Origin: Notolepis coatsorum
Lineage: Eukaryota > Chordata > Actinopteri > Aulopiformes > Paralepididae
Length of the DNA stretch: 64,000 nt
Assembly: GCA_963971535.1 (NCBI GenBank)
Contig: OZ020589.1
Coordinates: forward strand, 80,979,184 to 81,043,183
Reading direction: 5' to 3'
Below the pieces are notes generated by a model. The model was not told the origin of the DNA, did not search any database, and worked only from the letters and a program-made list of their open reading frames with translations. A program made the position numbers and the translations under genes. The first letter of the stretch is position 1; the number at the start of each line of letters is the position of its first letter. Below, in pieces: positions 61,628-64,000 of the stretch.

Positions 61628-62643
61628 ACACAAGCCATAATCCACTTCTTTTAAATCCACTCAAAAAGAAACTCCACAGTCCGGACCATACCGTCGTGCT
61701 GCATCCAGCAACGAGTCAAGGTAGAAAAACATCTGGTCTGCAACACCGGTGTTGTGCCTAATGCTTTTTTTCTAGCCGGTCGCTTGAAAACGCGACCGGC
61801 TTCCGTCATAATACATCATATTTCAACGCACAGCGCTTACGCACTGATTGGCTGCAACGATACAGCGATGAAACCAGTGCACGCCCACTGTGTGCGCTAT
61901 GCGTCTCGCCCGAAAGGTATTATTCTCTATCAGACAGTCACTTCCTGTGAATGAAAACAATTATTTATATTTGATATATTAACGTTATATTGTGCATTGG
62001 AAACACAAACATATTTAAAATGAGTAAATATTATTCATTTTAAACATGTTTATTTTATTTCTAGGGCTCTAAAATAAAAAATTAAAAAAACATTTTCTCT
62101 CTTTACCAGGGCGGGCTGCGCCCCAGTGCCCCTAGTGGAGAAACCGCCACTGGTCACAAGACCAAAAACACAAGTACCGAAGCAGATAAATAAACAAACA
62201 TTAAGACGGGCGAAGGCACGTTACAAAAGAACATAAAAGGATCGAACTGAGAACTCTAAAATAAACAGGCAACAAAACGGAACACTAATATACACTTACT
62301 TAGACAGTACAACACTACAGGGCAAGGACGACGTCGACAGGAACAGGGTTAACGGAGGAATGTCACCACACAGAGAAGCAGACCGAACACACATATATAC
62401 GCAGACTAATTACAAGTGGCCACAGCTGGCCAGGCCAGTCTAAAACACACAACAACCAACTAAACACAAAAGCAATTACCAAACCACAAGCAGACAGGAG
62501 AAACACATCACACAAGGGAAGGGACATTCAATAACACACACCATGAAATAACATTAATTATATTTAACAATATAGTCAATATCGGTGTGATGATTGCCTG
62601 CACCATTTCGGTAATCTGGCCACTAGAGGGAGGTAGGAGACCA

Positions 62644-63784
62644 GGGCCCCGTTCCCCGTACCTGGATAACTGAGTTAGCCGGATAACTTTCGGTCAAGCC
62701 TGACTTAAGCCGGACCTTCCCATTCCCTGAGCGCGATTGTCTAAATCACCATGACAACAGATCAAAAAGTTTGAGCCTGGTCGAGAGCAGGGTTAAGTTC
62801 AAGTTAGCCGGATGAACCATGGCCACGCCCCCGCAAAGAAGTGACAGCTCGTTTCCTGAAATGATTCTCACAGTCTAGGATCTGCATTATACCATTCTGA
62901 ATTACGTTTTGTGCTCCATTCTTCCAGAGGGGGCTTTTGAAATGTAAAATAGACCCAAAATGCTAATACTAAATTCACTTTGTCCTAAATAATGCACGTT
63001 ATATATACCGTGGCGCTCGCTAGGTGCGATGTACACATTATGTGGTTATTTTAACAACGCGCAGCATTGCAAATGTGAATCCCGCGGGGATATCCTTAAT
63101 GATTGAAACCTATCGCTCGTTTGGCTCTGATTCCTTTCATATTCTCCGCTGTGGATGAGGAGCGAGGAAGGAGAGGAGCGCCTGGATTTGTTTCATTCAA
63201 GCATAAAATTGAAGTGTCTATGCGTGGATTGTGGATTTTGTGTGATATTGTAACTGGGATTAAAATGTCTGATGAGATGCGCTGTTTGACGGATTTGAGA
63301 AATTGAATGAGCCGTTGACGTCACATTAATGCATTTGAGAATAAAGAGATAAAACTTCATTCAAAAGCAAAAAATATTATAAACACAGGTCTCTCGTTCA
63401 TTATGTAATAAACAATGATTTATCCAATCTGGCACAGTGGCGCAGCGGTAGTGCTCAATCCTGGCAACCGGGCGACCGGTGTTCGAAACCCGCGTTTCCA
63501 ATATATTTTTTGGAATATAATATTAATGATTATACGCAAAAGTAGCCTAGTTTTAAGTTAAAATATTATAAATCTACATGCTTGAGGATGTCATTCTTTA
63601 TATAGCTCTCAACGTGCACCAAATTGAATTATTCCTACATTGCAAAAAGAAGGAAAAGACTAGGATTCGAACCCCGGTCGTCTGTGTGAAAGTCAAAAGG
63701 ACAAACCGTCACACCATAGTGCAGATAAATAAAAAATCCACCATACATCAATCAATGGATAAGAGAGCCGTATCCTTATTCTGA
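62644..63784 (+). mobile_element. composite repeat with tRNA-like boxes, copy 2
   Basis: Matches 37921-38957 from GGGCCCCGTTCCCCGTACC to GAAAAGACTAGGA, with indels. TGACGTCA is at 63316-63323. The plus-strand tRNA-like segment (63429-63495) has A-box TGGCGCAGCGGTAG and B-box-like GTGTTCGAAACCC. Downstream, 63660-63715 reads on the minus strand as a second tRNA-like segment, with B box GGGTTCGAATCC and A-box-like TGGTGTGACGG. The two tRNA-like segments therefore face each other. The right end of the element lies beyond what I can identify. Confidence 0.6.
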
Positions 63785-64000
63785 AACAGTTGAACTAATT
63801 ATTTTCGCTAGCAAGATCTCATTTGATTATTCAATGCATAAACCTACTGCCAGCAGGAACGTTTAAAGAAATAATCTGATTGATTGGGTAATGAGGGATT
63901 TAAAATTAGCCTATAGATTATGCATTTAACTTGTCGGCAAGGCTATTGAGCCGCCTGCAATCTGTAAAACAATCAATCAATCAATGCCGTTAGAAGATCA
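63785..64000. other. unassigned sequence at the window edge
   Basis: Ends with a short AATC repeat (63969-63984). Nothing else seen. Confidence 0.3.

Overview
This window looks like euchromatic but transposon-saturated DNA from a ray-finned (teleost) fish. The reasons are the mix of L2-type, Rex/Jockey-type and L1/Tx1-type LINEs, abundant short hAT, piggyBac and Harbinger-type non-autonomous elements, Ty3/gypsy-like LTR elements, tRNA-derived SINEs, and very long pure GA, GT, CT, GATA, GACA and ATT microsatellites. No complete, intact host gene was recognised. Almost every coding stretch is a broken transposon protein or an isolated exon-like fragment, and most long open frames are simply microsatellites read in frame. 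Family assignments rest on motifs, terminal repeats and target-site duplications (TSDs) read by eye; no database was searched.

Layout. 1-9.5 kb: low-complexity and small repeats, a SINE (2126-2600), a TTAA-flanked piggyBac-type MITE (4229-5165), a small hAT-like MITE (5271-5750), GACA/GA arrays, a LINE 3' end on the minus strand (6797-7795) and two long GT tracts. 9.5-16.1 kb: a 3.3-kb unit present twice in tandem (9492-12803 and 12809-16120). Each copy carries a 2.3-kb hAT element with perfect 8-bp TSDs, and that hAT holds another inverted-repeat element with a 207-bp palindrome inside. 17.1-23 kb: an L2-type LINE with one stop and one frameshift, a second SINE, a second piggyBac-type MITE, and a minus-strand Jockey/Rex-type LINE interrupted by an L2 3' end. 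23.6-30.1 kb: the most gene-like stretch. It holds pieces of a large transposase-like protein arranged head to head, then exon-like blocks of a second protein on the plus strand and one block on the minus strand. 30.4-34.0 kb: a 5'-truncated L1/Tx1-type LINE inserted into a hAT-like repeat with a 14-bp TSD.

34.1-45.2 kb: LINE fragments, a third piggyBac-type MITE (opposite orientation to the first), a possible promoter with duplicated leader exons (36.5-37.5 kb), a decayed minus-strand Ty3/gypsy-type element (37682-41825) whose 3' part is replaced by a composite repeat, and a displaced second copy of part of its gag gene (44470-44934). 45.4-47.1 kb: a hAT containing another hAT-like element containing an L2 tail. 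48.3-60.6 kb: a 6.16-kb tandem duplication with near-identical copies. Each copy holds a hAT, a LINE reverse-transcriptase fragment, and the 3' LTR plus interior of a minus-strand non-autonomous LTR element; a Harbinger-type element sits in that LTR. 60.6-64 kb: the other LTR, split by another hAT, and then a second copy of the composite repeat.

Functionally the window reads as layered insertions, not as a pathway. Nesting gives a relative order of events: old LINE fragments first, then DNA transposons and LTR elements, then two recent segmental tandem duplications. The items most worth follow-up are the scrambled transposase-like/exon locus at 24-30 kb, the protease-then-integrase order in the gypsy remnant, the modular repeat protein of the LTR element, and the two tandem duplications.
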